Shown here in pieces: positions 32,701 to 33,449 of a stretch of DNA of 33,449 nucleotides. The translations under genes were made by a program, and so were the position numbers. The notes beneath the pieces are model-generated. The model was not told where the DNA came from. It was given only the letters and a program-made list of their open reading frames with translations, and did not search any database. The first letter of the stretch is position 1. Every line of letters begins with the position of its first letter. This DNA is from Oehlia diaphana (taxonomy: Eukaryota; Glomeromycota; Glomeromycetes; Glomerales; Glomeraceae), in NCBI GenBank assembly GCA_003833135.1, contig QZLH01000030.1, positions 181,156 through 214,604 on the forward strand, given 5' to 3'.

Positions 32701-33320
32701 TAAAAAATCTGGAAAATATCCAATTAAAACATTCATTGTTGATTTTCATTTTTACTATTGTTTTAGAGGGTAAATAAGTAATTTCTTTACATCAAGAAAA
32801 AATTTTCATATTAATAATAGTTATTAAAACGAATTCTTTTTATTAATCATTGACGCAGATTGTAACGAATTACAGTAAATATCATATAAGTGATAATATA
32901 TTAACGTCATTAAAACTTTTGACACATATTTTAATTGTTTATTCAAGTTGTTCATCTCATATCAATACTAATTTTCAATGCTGAAAACGTGACAATATTA
33001 CTACGAATTTACAGATGACCGCGGTTATTGATATCAAAATCTCGCATTCTTACATTTATTATTATTAATTTAAAACGTGGCAATGATACTTTTATACTCA
33101 CTTTATTTCATTAAATAATAATGCGAATAAGATATTTATTGTTAATTTTCGTCTTGTTATTATTTAAGCGAGTAAATAAATTATTTCTTTACATCAAAAA
33201 AAGAAAATTTTTCTTTTTTTTTTTTTTTTATTAATATTATTATTAATTAACGAATTTTTTTAATAATAATTCATAATTTATTCATTAATGACACAGATGT
33301 GGATCCATATAGACGTAACA
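32701..33320. repeat. Diverged tandem duplication, period about 403 bases
   Basis: Sequence from about 32735 (attgttgattttc, then gtaaataagtaatttctttacatcaa, then ttattaatcattgacgcagat) is repeated from about 33138 (attgttaattttc, gtaaataaattatttctttacatcaa, ttattcattaatgacacagat) in the same order. Poly-T length and many substitutions separate the copies. aaaacgtgacaat near 32985 matches aaaacgtggcaat near 33072, which does not fit the same period and suggests internal rearrangement. No coding content. Confidence 0.6.
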
Positions 33321-33449
33321 ACCTCAATTTGTTTGAGAATAATTATGCATAGTATGTGATGGCGGAGTACATTTAATTCGTGATTCAGATAAGAATGAGT
33401 GAGCAATTTTGCGATTCCCAAATGTGGGTGTCCTTACATGTATAAATCC
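33321..33449. other. Window end, no feature seen
   Basis: Nothing recognised in the last 129 bases; the window ends without a gene boundary in view. Confidence 0.4.

Noticed and set aside
1..33449. CRISPR arrays, rRNA genes, bacterial operons or ribosome binding sites
   Set aside because: None seen; introns and gene style are eukaryotic, so bacterial signals were not assigned.

Overview
This window looks like nuclear DNA of an arbuscular mycorrhizal fungus, most likely Rhizophagus irregularis or a close glomeromycete. The sequence is very A+T rich and full of poly-A/poly-T tracts. Genes are sparse, with short GT-AG introns of about 50-110 bases. Every recognisable gene belongs to the greatly expanded TKL-like protein kinase family of these fungi, which uses D-L-G in place of DFG and a Y-M/V-A-P-E activation segment. 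One locus carries Sel1 repeats fused to the kinase. The species call is inference from style and family content; no marker gene is present.

Layout. Positions 312-2102 (minus) hold an intact two-exon kinase-like gene. Its catalytic HRD is HGN, so it is a predicted pseudokinase, and its N-terminus fits an N-myristoylation signal. From 2.1 to 13.7 kb no gene is recognised. That stretch holds minisatellites, a compound hairpin element (6.69-6.95 kb), a hAT-like non-autonomous transposon (7.66-8.06 kb), an approximately 200-base tandem duplication (9.3-9.7 kb), a 947-base run of N (10624-11570) and a 135-base inverted-repeat element (13.45-13.59 kb). Two broken kinase genes follow on the plus strand: a Sel1-zinc ribbon-kinase pseudogene (13750-15658) and a far more decayed zinc ribbon-kinase pseudogene (17139-18593).

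From 18.7 to 22.8 kb there are duplications, a purine-rich tract and a 100-base transposon with a perfect 8-base target duplication (22002-22101). Two intact paralogous zinc ribbon-kinase genes on the minus strand (22820-24707 and 28138-29854) form a tandem pair separated by about 3.4 kb, which contains a 472-base foldback element with a G-quadruplex candidate. The last 3.5 kb holds only decayed coding-like sequence and a diverged duplication.

Functionally the window is a birth-and-death cluster of signalling kinases: two probably active enzymes, one probable pseudokinase and two dead copies, interspersed with small foldback transposons. The shared plan is a short CxxC-CxxC zinc ribbon upstream of the kinase domain, with an intron just after the N-lobe. 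Genes 22820-24707 and 28138-29854 differ at both ends. One appears to have gained a hydrophobic N-terminus from former 5' untranslated sequence, and the other has an apparent extra short intron in the tail. No tRNA, rRNA, CRISPR array, or bacterial or viral gene was recognised.
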